NCBI GenBank assembly: GCA_003254925.1
Contig: QANZ01044545.1
Coordinates: forward strand, 22,791-86,790
DNA length: 64,000 nt
DNA from: Chamaecrista fasciculata
Taxonomy: Eukaryota > Streptophyta > Magnoliopsida > Fabales > Fabaceae
Reading direction: 5' to 3'
In this document: positions 43,621 to 56,400 of the stretch, in pieces
Layout: each line of letters starts with the position of its first letter
How positions within the stretch are numbered: the stretch's first letter is position 1
Made by a program: the position numbers and the translations under genes
Notes under the pieces: model-generated
Databases searched by the model: none
Seen by the model: the letters and a program-made list of their open reading frames with translations, nothing else
What the model was told of the DNA's origin: nothing

Positions 43621-44043
43621 AAGGTCATAATGTATTTTTTGTCCATAATTTTTGTTCAAATTTCAATTTGGTCTTATAACTTTTTTTGTTGCATTTTTTA
43701 TCCCATATCCTTTGCTCATTTTATAAATTTGGTCACATGTTGCACTTTTGATCTCATATCTTTGGGTCTGTTTGCAGAATTAGTCTTATATTTTTTGATC
43801 AAGTTACAAAATTGATCTCATCTTTGGATCAAGTACACAATTGTTCTCGTATCTTTGGGTCAAGTAGGACTGACGATAAATTTTTTTAAAAGATATAAAA
43901 CCAATTTTGCAACTTGACTAGAAGATATGAGACCAAATATGCAACCTAATTAAAAGATATGAGATAAAAAAAATGCAACAAAAAAGTTATGAGATCAAAT
44001 TAAGATATGAGCAAAATGGGACTAAAAGTGCGGTTTGACCTTT
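43621..44043. mobile_element. Foldback MITE, family of the PDC copy 1 introns
   Basis: Ends AAGGTCATAATG and inverse-like CGGTTTGACCTT. Repeated AAAAGATATGAGACCAAAT-type blocks and their inverses on the other arm match 17629-17890 and 19838-20258. Confidence 0.65.
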
Positions 44044-44424
44044 TTTTTTTAATATCATTTTGAAACTTAATTTAAAAAGTGAGACAATTTTGTATTTGAT
44101 TAAATGTGAAGTTCATTGGCAAGTTCCAGGTTAAGTAATAAGCTTAATTTGTACGTATAATAATATTATTTGTTCCTTGGCTAAATAAATTGTAAAAAAT
44201 TTATTTATTATTATTTTTAATACTGAAAATAATAAGCAACTGTTAAAATATTTTTTTATAATTTAAATATTTTATAATTAAATTGGTAATTTTAAAAACA
44301 ATAATGTTAGTGCTTGCTAAACCTAGCTACCATTATATTCAAATTTGAGAAAGTGACCCGTTGGTTTTGTCGTGATTAGCTTTCATGTGCATGCATTTGC
44401 AAGCTCCATGTGACCATATAATGA

Positions 44425-46074
44425 CTTGGGTAAATATTTAGGATCCACGTTGGATTATAATTCTAAGCATGCTCATCTTTTTCAAGAATTGCTCGACAAA
44501 TTCAACAATAAACTTTTTGGATGGAAATTGAAACTTCTGTCTCAAGCATGGCGGCTTACCTTGGCTACCTCAGTTCTTTAGAATCTGCCTCTTTATCAAA
44601 TGTCGGTTTTCAAACTTCCCATTTCCATGGCAAGACAATTTGATTTTGTTACGGCTAATTTCTTCTGGGGATTTAGAAATGATCGACCACCTATGCATCT
44701 ATCCTCTTTTTTGAAACTGTGTCGTCCAAACCGGCAAGGTGGAGGGGTATTGTTGCTAATAAATCTTTGATCCAAGATCATCTAAGATGGATTATTGGTT
44801 CTGGAACTAATATTCCGCTTGGTACTAAGTTCTGGTGGCAACCTTTAGCTTCTAGGCCCCCTGAGTTTCAGACTATTAGTGAACTTCGTGTCTTTGCTAC
44901 GGGGGGCTGGAATAGAGAGGTGGTCTTGCAATGTTTTGATACCTCGGTGGTGCCTTTGGTTCTAAACACGCCTCTTTCCTTCACTAATGTCCCGGATCAA
45001 TTGGTGTGGTCCAGGTCACCTTCGGGTGTTTATATAGTGGTTGCTGGCTACTCCCGGTTGCTCGCTAATCAAGCAACCTTGGTTCCCAATGATGGCCTAG
45101 GCTTTCGATGGGACGTCTTCTGGAAAATTCAAGCACCCCCAAAGGACCTGGTATTCATATGGTGGTTATATCATAATGCCCTTCCTACCATTGACTCTTT
45201 GCGAAAGCATCATTTAATGGCTCAAGGAGGGTGTATTTTCTGTAATCATGAGGATGAAGACTAAGAACATCTATTTCTGGATTGTGATTTCTCTAGAGCT
45301 GTTTGGTTTGGAGCTATCCCGGAAATTCTACGTTCTCTGTCTCAGGCCTGCAATATTCAGGTTTGGTTGCGGGATCTTATTAATACACATTTCAGCCAAT
45401 CCTCTTCTCTCAACGTCTATTGGGCTGGTGTTTGTTATACTTCGTGCAATCTGGATGGCTAGGAATCTGCTTATTTTCAAAGGAGTTCCCACTGATCCGG
45501 TTCGTACCATCCAGAGCGCGACATCCTTCTGGAATGCTTGTACCTTTGTGATCAGACAGAAAGGTGATCTTTTGTTGGGGCCACAAAAACAAAGGATAAA
45601 GACCTTCTGACCCGTTTGTCAAATCTCTTCTTTGACAGGCCCTACTATCTTGCTGTTGGATTGTAGAATCAAGAAGGTGGCTACTGTCTACTTCTTGGTG
45701 TTTGTGCAGGGATTATGTACGTTGCTCGGTAAAAGGACTAATTAAGGCTCTATAAGCCGACATCTTTTCGTCTGTTCAACCCTTCGAGATATTGTGGTAC
45801 ATCAGGTGGGCAGGTTCACTTCTTCGGTCACTCTTGCTTCCAACAAATCGGGCACTCTTCATTATGCTTTGGAATCAGTTAGAGCTAATGCTCTCCTCCT
45901 TCTTGTCATTAAGGATGTAAGGGTCTCACTCCAGGCCGGGTTTCGGATCGCGAGGCATGATCTTATAAAGAAGGATTTCTACAAATGTTTTATGTCCATT
46001 GCCCCCCCTACTATTATATTAGGTTTAGACTCATTTGTTTCCCTTTAATCTTCTGTCTTTGTTATAAAAAAAAA
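44425..46074 (+). mobile_element. 5'-truncated LINE (L1-type) with 17-bp target-site duplication
   Basis: The duplication atgtgaccatataatga lies at 44408-44424 and 46075-46091, and a poly(A) run of 10 precedes the right copy. Plus-strand frames give the end of the reverse-transcriptase region (KLLSQAWRLTLATSVL, MSVFKLPISMARQFD, FFWGFRNDRPP), then the zinc-binding region (FWKIQAPPKDLVFIWWLYHN, GCIFCNHEDED followed by a stop and EHLFLDCDFSRAVWFG), then a broken RNase H-like part. Stops and frame changes make it inactive. It reflects target-primed reverse transcription that ended early, leaving 1650 bp of 3' end. Confidence 0.93.
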
Positions 46075-46413
46075 ATGTGACCATATAATGAGCTTTACTA
46101 TAGTTTTTTTAAATTAAAAAAGTTAATTCGGCCGTAATTATATAACTTATAACATTATAATGAGCCATTGTATTCCATCTACATAAAATTACAAATTAGT
46201 TAATTATATAGTCTTTGAATTATGAAAAATATATCAATTTATTACTAAAAAACTAAAATAAAATTTAATTCCTTGAATATATAATTACAATTAATTTAAA
46301 TTTTATGTTAAATACTAACACATTTTTTTTATAAATATACTAACACAGTTAGTCATGAATATAATTTTTTTGAGACCAGTGATGATTAGATGTCTCATAT
46401 TTTAATGAAATTT

Positions 46414-46517
46414 AGGCAAAAGTACTAATTTCATCTCTAAATTTTACACCAATTATTAATTTCGTCCCTATTTTTTTTTTCTGTCAATTTCGTCTCCAAT
46501 CTTTTATATTTTTGTCT
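46414..46517. mobile_element. Left part of a MITE (family 40626/47399), interrupted
   Basis: It starts AGGCAAAAGTACTAATTTC and continues with TCGTCTCCAATCTTTTATATT before the next MITE begins inside it. Confidence 0.55.
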
Positions 46518-46906
46518 ATTAAATATTTTTTTTTTGCTAAAGTGCACTTTTGGTCCTATAACTTTGGCAAATGTCTCAATTTGGTCCCATAACTTTTTTT
46601 TGTTGTAATTTTGGTCCCATAACTTTTGAAAAAGTCTCACCATTGGTTGCAAGCTGATTTCCATCCATTATCCGCTCTTAAATCTACTTCACCCATATTT
46701 GTCACGCCATCATTCAACTTAGTATGTTATATCATCTTTAATGGCAAAAAATAGATAGAAATCAGCTTGGGACCAACGATGAGACGTTTTCAGAAGGCAT
46801 GGGACCAAAATTGCAACAAAAAAATTTATGCGACCAAATTGAGACGTTTTCCAAAGTTATAGGACCAAAAGTGCACTTTAGCCAAAAAAAAAATATTTAA
46901 TATTCT
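46518..46906. mobile_element. Foldback MITE with ~100-bp arms
   Basis: Left arm GCTAAAGTGCACTTTTGGTC and right arm with the exact inverse; also TGTCTCAATTTGGTC and its inverse, and GATTTCCATCC / ATAGAAATC nearer the centre. The AAATATTTTTTTTTTG and inverse outer edges make the border approximate. Confidence 0.75.
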
Positions 46907-47398
46907 CCCTTTTTATCCAAATATTTCAATTCACTTCTGACTTCACCACTGTCTCAGCTTGCACGGAGATATTAAAGTAAAGCCATGAGTATGATCCATA
47001 TAACGTAAATGGGCCGTCATTTTTCTTAAAAAAAACACCTTCAAAGTTATATAGGCTTTCCATCATAGTCTTACCCTTTTATTTTGCTGTCTATTTATCG
47101 TTTCTCTTTAATTGGGCCTTTTGTCTTCTTCTCCGTTTATGCCAAACAAGATGGATACCCTTGTATGTTGTGAGCTCCAAATACCCTTGCATCTAATTTG
47201 TTGATTTTCCTTTATTATTGTACTTTATTTATGTATTATATTATATTATATTATATGTTATTTGTTATACAAAATTTTAAGCAAGTTTTAAAATATGATA
47301 CTAGTTTCAATTTTCAATTTCTCTATAACATTTTTTTTGGGTCGTTGTGAGAAAATCCTATTTCTAGAATTTTAAGAAAATTGCTTATATTATATGAT

Positions 47399-47770
47399 GA
47401 CAAAAGAATTTTTTTGGTTTTCAAATTTTATATCAATTATCAATTTTGTCTATAATTTTTTTCAGTCAATTTAATTCTCAATGTTTTACATTTTTGTTAA
47501 TTTTATCTGTTGTTCTTACTTTAGTCAAATATCAACGACAAAATTTAGGTGACTAATGACATGTAATGTAAAATTAATAGAAAGGAAAATTCAAATTTTA
47601 ATTCAAATTAAAAAACGGAATAAAATCTATCGTTAATTTATTAAAAGAAATTTGTTAAATGATGAAATTGACTAAAATATATAATATTGGAGATAAAATT
47701 GACCGTAAAAAATTGAAAAAGAAATTAACAATTAGAGTAAAATTGAAGGACCAAAATAATACTTTTACCT
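47399..47770. mobile_element. MITE, same family as 40626-40978
   Basis: It shares TCTTACTTTAGTCAAATAT, GTGACTAATGACATGTAAT and the terminal ACAAAAG / CTTTTACCTT arrangement. Confidence 0.65.
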
Positions 47771-47931
47771 TATATTATTCAAACATAACACAGCCACATC
47801 ACGCCCTGGTCGGTTTCTATTTGTTTACAATTATGTTTATCGTCATGCAACCTCCAAATAATGTTGAAGGATGTACCAAATATAAATTTAAATTTTAAAT
47901 TCAAGAAATAAAAAAAAAATATATTTCTATA

Positions 47932-48242
47932 TCTATACTATATTATATGTGGAAGGACCATTTTGGTTGGTCAAAAATAATTAAATTAAAAATTAAAAAA
48001 AAATAAGAAATAAAAATATGAAACTCGATAATTGGTTAACGGTATAGATAATGGGAGAGATAAAGTAGTAGATGAGATTTAAGAAAATGAAAACTTTTTA
48101 TTTAGTCTTTTAATTTTCACACTTCTAATGATTTAGTCATTGAATAATAGAAATATAATATTTAGTCACTGAATAACTACAAATGTCAAATCAAATGTTA
48201 TATACATATTTTCGTGTCCGTTAAGACACGGAAAGACCCTAG
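47932..48242 (+). mobile_element. Mini-Helitron
   Basis: It begins TCTATACTATATTATATG after an A and ends CTAG before a T, as Helitrons do (A|T target, no duplication). Upstream of CTAG is a hairpin, CGTGTCCGTTAAGACACG. The same 5' end occurs at 4581. At 311 bp it encodes nothing and depends on an autonomous partner. Confidence 0.75.
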
Positions 48243-49247
48243 TATATATAAAGCCTAAATTTACTTTTTCGTGCAGAGAGTAGCATTACACAAATGTTTA
48301 ACTTTTTACATCTTACTTTTTTCGTGCGGCCACTGCCCACTAGCATAATGATGAAATAGTCAAATTTCTGAAATAAGAAAAATCAAAATGTTTATTTCTT
48401 TTTATATAACATTATCAATTCAAAATTAGTTTAAATCATGAATAGTTAAATAATATTTGAATAATTTTTTTTGATGAATTTTTAAATAAAATTTTAAATT
48501 TAAGATATTATAAATAATATTGTCAAAATCATATTAAATAGAATGGTCCGTCAATCTTACTATAAGATGGATTATAGAACATGTTGATTCAATATTAAAA
48601 ATTGTTTTGACAATTAAACTATTAAAGAATTGTCTAGTTCAAATATTAAAATTTTATTTGATCCCTTATATATTAATAATTTTTCAATTTAATCCTTCAA
48701 TTTTTTTCTCAATTTAGTCCTTAATTTTTTCTTTAATTATCTCTCAAAAATTGTTTTGTCATCAATCATCAATCATTTTATATATAAATTATTGTATTGT
48801 AATAGTAATTATTTATGATAAACTATCAATTAATAACTATTTATGATTATTATACTTCTGAAATTTATAATTTATGTATTATTTATATTTAAAGTAATTA
48901 ATTATTATTATTTATTGTATTATTAAGTTTAATCATTAGTTTAATCGATTAAAGGTTTTGCTATAAAAAAACTTCATAATTTAAGCTATAAAGTTTTTGT
49001 GTCTATCTCTCTTTACTCGTTATGTTTTTTTATTTTGATTTCTATTAATTGTCTAGGAAAATGTACTAATAGTAAAGACAAGAACTCTCTAGCTTAACCT
49101 ATAAAAAATTTTTTATAGCAAAATCTATCAATTAAACTAATAAACTGAACACTTTTTTATTTCATAATTCATACGATCTGATTATGATAATATTACTTGT
49201 AAATATAATTATTTTTATTAAAAAATTCTTTCACCTAAATAAACTAT
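48243..49247. other. AT-rich intergenic region
   Basis: No gene; short palindromic AT repeats such as AATTATTATTATTTATTG are common. Opposed CTATAAAAAA / TTTTTTATAG-type blocks at 48960-49130 suggest another degraded foldback repeat. Confidence 0.4.
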
Positions 49248-49806
49248 GGCTCCATTTGGTACCTATGAAATGGAGATTACATTGTAAAAGGACACGGATT
49301 CCAAGATTTTCATGTGTTTAGTATGGTAATTTGAGCTATGTAAAGTGGATTACAATGTAAAGAGCTTTACATTACATATGCCATTTTTCTTTACTTCACA
49401 TTTCTGATGTAATCCAAGTCTACCTAGGAAATTATGGTAGAATTGCTAATTTACCCCTCTCACTCCCATCCCATCTTCTTCCCCTGATGGTGACCGGCGG
49501 CGGCGGCGGCAGCAGCCACCGTGGACGGCGGCACAGGCCACCGTGTACGACGGTGGATGGCGGCGCCAGCCACCGCGGACGGCGGCGTAGGCCATCGTGT
49601 ACGGCGGTGGTATTGTGGTGGTTGTGGGAAGGGCATTTTTGTAATTTTCTTTCTATATCTATTTTACTTTCTCTCCCCTACCTTTTTATACCAAATACTT
49701 TCAATTTTTATCTACTTTACATTCCCTCAAATACTTTTCTTTCCCTCACAATCTTTCCCTTGTAAAACTCTTTCCTTTACTTACCTATGACATACCAAAC
49801 GAAGCC
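49248..49806. mobile_element. TIR element with GC-rich core, upstream of the importin gene
   Basis: The ends are GGCTCCATTTGGTACCTATG and the inverse of GGCTTCGTTTGGTATGTCAT, a terminus seen in many plant TIR elements. A TAT is present on both sides, a possible 3-bp duplication. The outer parts are AT-rich, while 49485-49620 is strongly GC-rich with repeated CCACCGTGGACGGCGGC-like units. No transposase. Confidence 0.7.
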
Positions 49807-49809
49807 TAT

Positions 49810-50453
49810 ATGATACGAGTCTAATCTCAAAAGTTGCAAAATTGGAGAGAAAACAATTAATAAAAAATATTCGGCCAAAAAATAAAAAATAAAATTCGTC
49901 CAGTTGTATTCTAAGAAAAAGGATAAAAAAGAAAGAGTTTGCTGAAATGGTGAAATACGACGTCGTAGGAGCATCCTCTCTGGTTTTCTGAATCGAGCTT
50001 CCATTTTGTTTTGTTTAGTTTTGTCCTTTTGGGGCTGCGAGAAGCCTTGAACGACAAAGACACACAGTTTCCGGTGTGGGTGTAGGCGTAGGCGTAACAT
50101 TCATTCATTCATTACCCTCTCCCTCTTTCTCCTTTCACCACCACCGCCTACGGCGGCGCCGCTTCTTTCTACTTCCTAATCACAACAATCTCCTCCTTTT
50201 CTCAAACACACACACACACTTTCTAGCTTCACGATACGACCTACAAAATACACACACAGACTTACTCTCTCTTTCTCTCTCTAGCAGCCTCAATCACAAG
50301 CACTCTCATCAACTAGCTCATTTCCCTTTTCCTGCTTCCTCGCTTGAACTATCAACTTTCACAGCTCACAAAATCTTCTCAAGAGAGTTGAAAAAGTAGA
50401 AATCGAGCCGGTTTGAAAGAGAGAGGTTTATATTTGATAAGCTTCGCTTAGCA
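49810..50453 (+). promoter_or_regulatory. Promoter and 5' leader of the importin gene
   Basis: CT-rich leader sequence (CTCTCCCTCTTTCTCC at 50117; CTCTCTCTTTCTCTCTCT near 50265) and a CA run at 50206-50218, usual for plant housekeeping 5' UTRs. No convincing TATA box was found. The start codon context is AGCAATGGCG. Confidence 0.5.
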
Positions 50454-53400
50454 ATGGCGCTCTCGGTCTCCGACGTTCCGGCCATGTACTCGTTGCTTAC
50501 CAATTCTATGAGCAGCGATCACGCAATCCGTAAACCTGCCGAAGACGCGCTCGCTCAATCCGAGAGTAGGCCTGGTTTCTGCTCTTGTCTTATGGTATCG
50601 TCTTCTGATTCTCTCCCATTTTTAGGGTTTTGGTTCGATTCTGGTTCAGTCTTGATTTTTTCTTGAGTTCGTGTGTCGGAGTGTTTGGAATCTGAGGTTG
50701 TGCATTTTCTGAATGGAACTGTAGGAAGTCATTACTGCCAAGGATTTAGTGTCTCAGGTGGATGTGCGGCTCATGGCTTCAGTGTATTTCAAGAATAGCA
50801 TTAATCGCTACTGGAGGCACCGGCGTGATTCTTCGTAAGCTTTTTTCTTTTCTCTGTTGCTTGAGAGAGTTTTTGCTTTCGGTTTAAGCTTTGTTTTTCT
50901 TGTTGTGTGAGAGGAACGGGGTGGAGGAAAGAGAAGTCTAATGCATGTTTGGTTGTTAAGCCGTGGATAGTAATGTGACATTATCTGTTCAGGGGAATCA
51001 CCAATGACGAGAAAATACATCTCCGGCAAAAGTTGTTGCTCCATTTGAGAGAAGAGAATGATCAGGTACTTCCCTAACTGTTCTGTTCCTGTTTTTAATT
51101 TTCCTTTTCCTTATGGTTTGTGAGAAAAGTTATATCTGTGTTACTCATGTCAGGAATTTCACACTTGATGGATCCTGCTTGTGAATTTTTTAGTGTGTTT
51201 CCCTATCACTACCTGAATGCTAAGTTCATTAGTTGTTATAATCCTAGGTCTCATTAAATAATCAATTGATTTAGATCCTCCTTTGTTCAATATAAACAGT
51301 GTTTTCAATTTGTAGGTTTTTTTTTTTTTTTAAAATTCTCCTCTATCATTATTAGCCTTAATCAATGTGTGATTTCAGATTGTATTATGATGCAATAGAT
51401 GATGTTGGATAGAAAAGGATGTTTATACTTTATTGGATACAAAAGGATTTCCATCATACGACCCTGTGATTTACCCCATTAAGCCTCAAATGTTTATTTC
51501 CTCTACTTACATTTCCTTAATGCAGATAGCTCGAATGTTGGCTGTGCTCGTCTCCAAAATTGCTCGCATTGATTATCCCAAAGAATGGTATACTTCATAT
51601 TTGTTAGTTCTTCAGTGTCCAATAGTTTTAGAAATGTCTACAATGCTGCCATTACATTTTCATTTATGCTTATATATTAAATGACAAGTCAATAATTCAT
51701 AATAAATAACTGATTGCAAGGAAGTTGACCTTGTGTAAGTCCAAAATTGTATAATACATGTGAGCTGTTGCGGATAACTTTTATGATCGTTCAAACTAAA
51801 ATTTCATTTGAAGGAAAAAGTTCGGAACCTGCTGAGTGGATACTGATTTCCTCTCCTAGTGGCATTTGGCTGTTAGAACTTGAAACCTCAAGGCACTTGT
51901 GAACATAGATATGGATTTTTGAAGTTGTCACAAAAATGGGCTAGAGAGAATGGAAGCTTCAATCTTCAATCTTCAAGGAAAATCACAAACTGAAAGCAAA
52001 AATAGTGATTGGTTTTCTTATTAGCATGTATAGATGGAGATGGGGTTTCTCAATGTTATCTTCAATTTATAAGGATTGACAGTTTACTAAGTATAAAATA
52101 AAACTTGACAAGAAATAGAATTATTTCAGTAGCCTACGTAAAAATTGACTTGAGCTGAGCAGTTCTTATACACTCTGCAACCTGAACGAGCTTGAGGATA
52201 ATGACAACACAAATGATGTACCGTTAGCGCTAAAGTAATGGATTCTAATGCCACTGTTGAATACTCCCTTAGTCAGTTGCTCACTTTTGGTTTTAAGCTT
52301 GATATGGTTGAAGCCTGAAGTACTTGAAAATTGATAGAGCTGACTGCTGAGTGTTATATAGAGTTGTATACTCATCAATGGACGAGCTCTGCTGGACATG
52401 CTGTCACTAAGATAATTAATTAGGATGAGTTGAACGTCGGATATATAGAAATATGGGGTTTTTTCTTTCCATTTTCAGAGTCTCTTGGCTTGTGCATTCA
52501 GCTTGGTTGGATGGGTAAGAAAGTTGGAACTAGTTTGATGACGAATCTAGTTTTTGTGCATGACTTTGAAAGTATGATTTGAATGAAAAGATATTAGTCT
52601 AGAATCCAGAATAATCTTGTTTGTCTGGAATCAAGATGTGAAGTTCAGGTGGTCTATATTGTGATGTATTCAAAATTTAGCTCCTAATTGGACCCCTATC
52701 ATTTAAGGTTTGCTCTTCTAAGCTAGTCATTTATCCTTCATAAATAAAAAAGGAAAGAGGAAAGAGAAGAGAACTTGATTTATGTTTTTGTTTATTATGA
52801 ACATTAAGCAAAATCCCAGTTTCTTAATTTGATTTTTTTTCCTCTTTAAAATGATCTTTATTTATATGAAGGTAAATGTTTACTCCATATGTACGATGGA
52901 GACTATCACTGGTTGGCTTATATGCAATCTTATTGTCTCTGAGTTTGACACCTTATGTGAAGCAAACCATATGTATTGATATGCTGATTTCATGACTTAT
53001 CAGGCCAGACATCTTTTCCGTTTTAGCACAACAGCTTCAATCAGCAGATGTTCTTGCATCCCACCGAATCTTCATGATTTTATTTAGGACCTTAAAGGAA
53101 TTGTCCACAAAGCGCCTAACGTCAGACCAAAGAAACTTTGCAGAGGTACTGTCCGCTGATTAAATTTGATTTCACATATTTCTTTCTTCTCTTTTCTCTT
53201 CTTCAACTTTTTGTTCAAGTTGTCTCTACTTTGTCTCTGTTGTACATTGCAACCCAAAATAATGCCTGCACTTATCCAGTGATTATGTTTTTTCGAATGA
53301 GGAAACCTTATCTATTATTAGTGTTCATTTTTTCTTTAGTGAGTCAACTTATCTAGTTAGTAAAAATGATATTTTGTGCTCTTTTTCTTGAAATTATGTA

Positions 53401-56400
53401 GTTGTTGTGCATTCTCTCTTTACTGTGGTCAGCCCTACTGAATGTTAAGATTGACATGGCTCCTAAAAGGCTAATTTTGGTATTCATAGTGTATTTACAA
53501 TAGAAGAACCTTGCAGGAAATGCGAACAAATTTTATCCAAGTTTTGTAGTTTTATATTATTAGAAGCTCCAAATTTTCACATTAAGAAGGATCAAATTTA
53601 GCAGCTTGCATCTATTTGAAATTTTGATTGGCATATCTGTCAAATTTATGTATGATATGCATTTGGTTATTTAAGATTATTACAGATATTTGCTATACTT
53701 TTTTCAAAATCTATATCTAGCTGTGGACGGAAGGCCATGCCTATGTGATACTTTGTATTTAAGTCTCTCACTTTCTTTTATATTTCATTTTTATACTGTC
53801 CTCACTCTGTTTATAATAAACAATGATCTTTATCATCTAACGCTAACATTATGGGTAGTCTTTTCTTTTATATTACCTTGCAGCTTGGCTCTGGTGGTAT
53901 TGATAACTGCACCAATTGATTGATCTTTCTCTTTTTTTATTTGGCATCTTTCCCTTTCTGCATCAAAATTTTTCCTTCAGTACTGATATGGATTTATAGG
54001 GTTAACTTCTCAGAATAATGAAATATATCCTTTGGCAGATATCATCCCATTTCTTTGACTATTGCTGGCGCCTTTGGCAAAGCGATGTGCAAACAATATT
54101 ACATGGTTTCTCTAATCTTTCTCAAAGCTATAATTCAAACGCTGGAGAGCATCATCATGATGAGCTTTACCTTACTTGTGAGAGATGGTTGTTATGTTCA
54201 AAGATAATACGTCAATTAATTATTTCAGGCTTTCAAAGTGATTCAAAATGTTTTCAGGTAATGATCTGTTCTTGTGTCTCTGTCCCCTTCAGTGTTTACT
54301 GTATCTTAAACAATGGCATACTTTTCTTTCATTTTCCTTCACACACACACATATGTATGTATGTATGTATGTGTGTGTGTGTGTGTATATTGACCAGTTC
54401 AAAAGTTAAGGTACTTGACACCTGGTCTTACTATTTTGTAGGAGGTTCGGCCAGTCAAGGAAGTTTCTCCTGTTATCTTAAGTGCCATTCAATCATTCCT
54501 TCCATACTGTGAGACCTCTTTTTCTTTGTGCACATGCGTCACTTTGTTGTGTTTATGTTCCTATGAATAAATACCCCCAAGTATAAGAAGAAAAGATTCA
54601 TGATCGTATTTCCCTCCTCATCCTACAAGGATTCCCGACTTCCTTTTCAACGAAAGAAACCGTTAACTTATCCACACTCTCTGTTTCTTCCTTTCAAACT
54701 CACGGGAACTTTCTCTTGTTTGCAGATTCATCCTTTCAAAAGCAATATCCTAAATTTTGGGACTTCACAAAAAGGGCGTGTACCAAATTAATGAAAATCT
54801 TAGTTGCCTTTCAAGGCAGACATCCTTATTCATTTGGCGATAAATTTGTGCTTTCTTCTGTGGTGGATTTCTGCTTAAATAAGATAACTGAGCCTGAACC
54901 ATATCTATTATCGTTTGAACAATTTCTTATTCAATGTATGGTGATGGTGAAGAATATGCTGGAATGTAAGGAATACAAGCCAAGTCTCACGGGTCGGGTG
55001 ATGGACGAAAATGTAGTCACCCTAGAGCGGATGAAGAAAAATTTTTTTAGTATGGTTGGTGGTGTTTTGACTTCGCTTCTGCCCAATGAGCGGATAGTCC
55101 TTTTGTGTAATGTGTTGATAAGGAGGTACCATTCACTTCTTAGCTTCTTGGTTTGAGTATTTTATATGTGGACTGAGGTGTAAAGTTGTGCTATACTGAA
55201 CCTAATTACTCAATGTAGTTCGTTGCAAATGGAATCAGTGAGAAAAAGTTCCCACATCCTTATTAGTTCGGCAAATTGGTGAAAGAGCACTTTTTTTTTA
55301 TTAATATTTTAGAGGTTCATGGCTGGTAGAATGTGTGATAATTGTTCTATGACTATTGGAAGACATTGTGTGGGTGGAGCTAAACATATTTGGAAAATCA
55401 TTTTGTGCCTTGTGGGAATAGGTATATAATATAACTGATATAAGGAGTTTCTGTTTTTTGTGACGATTGATTCTTATTCAGATCCTGATTAGAGATAAAA
55501 AGTGGCACTAAGGTCATGAAATTCAAATAATCAGTTCTGAGAAATGCAGTATGACATCACTAATTCCCTATTGAAATATTTATTGGTCCCATGATATTGT
55601 AATGGTGAAAGTAATGTTGCCTGTTTGCATTGCCAAAGTCTTCGATTTGAAGTTATGAAAAACCTGCTATAGCTAGAGGTTTCTGGGTCTCTGCATTTCA
55701 CTTTACACTGTTTGTGAACTGGTTGTCTGCTGAGAGTCAGTTCTTCGACTGGAATTTGGTTAGATCCCTTCAGTGATGTTTTGCCCTTTTATACTCTGTT
55801 GCTAGACTAAATAGTGCTCTATAACACAACAGGTATTTTGTTCTATCAGTGAGTGATTTGGAGGAATGGTACCGTAACCCAGAGTCTTTTCATCATGAGC
55901 AGGATATGGTTCAGTGGACAGAAAAGTTGAGGCCATGTGCTGAAGCTTTGTACATTGTATTGTTTGAAAATAATAGCCAAGTAGGTGGCATTCAAATTTC
56001 ATGTTGTATGATCTCTTTTGTTGAGATACTTCAATAAGACTAGATTATTAATTTGTGGATGCGTCAATGTGACTATTACTTTTAGCTGCTAGGTCCTGTT
56101 GTAGTTTCTCTTCTTCAAGAGGCTATGAATGGTTGCCCAACTTCAGTGACAGAAATAACTCCAGGGTTGCTTCTTAAAGATGCTGCTTATGGTGCTGCTG
56201 CTTATGTTTATTATGAGCTCTCAAACTACCTGAGCTTCAAGGACTGGTAATATGAAAGCCACAGTGCTTTTTATATTAATTGGTTAATCTCATGTACTGT
56301 GTGAGTTAATAATATTGGGGTACTTTAATTTCCTAAAAAATGTTAAAAATCATTGTACTCTTTTAGCATGTGTCAGCTGTTACTTATATCTGCTCATTGG

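Noticed and set aside
49487-49790. Open frames with G/R/H-rich peptides
   Set aside because: They arise from the GC-rich minisatellite core of a TIR element and have no conserved character.
50076-50399. 107-codon frame before the importin start
   Set aside because: It lies in a low-complexity CT/CA-rich leader and ends before the conserved start codon.
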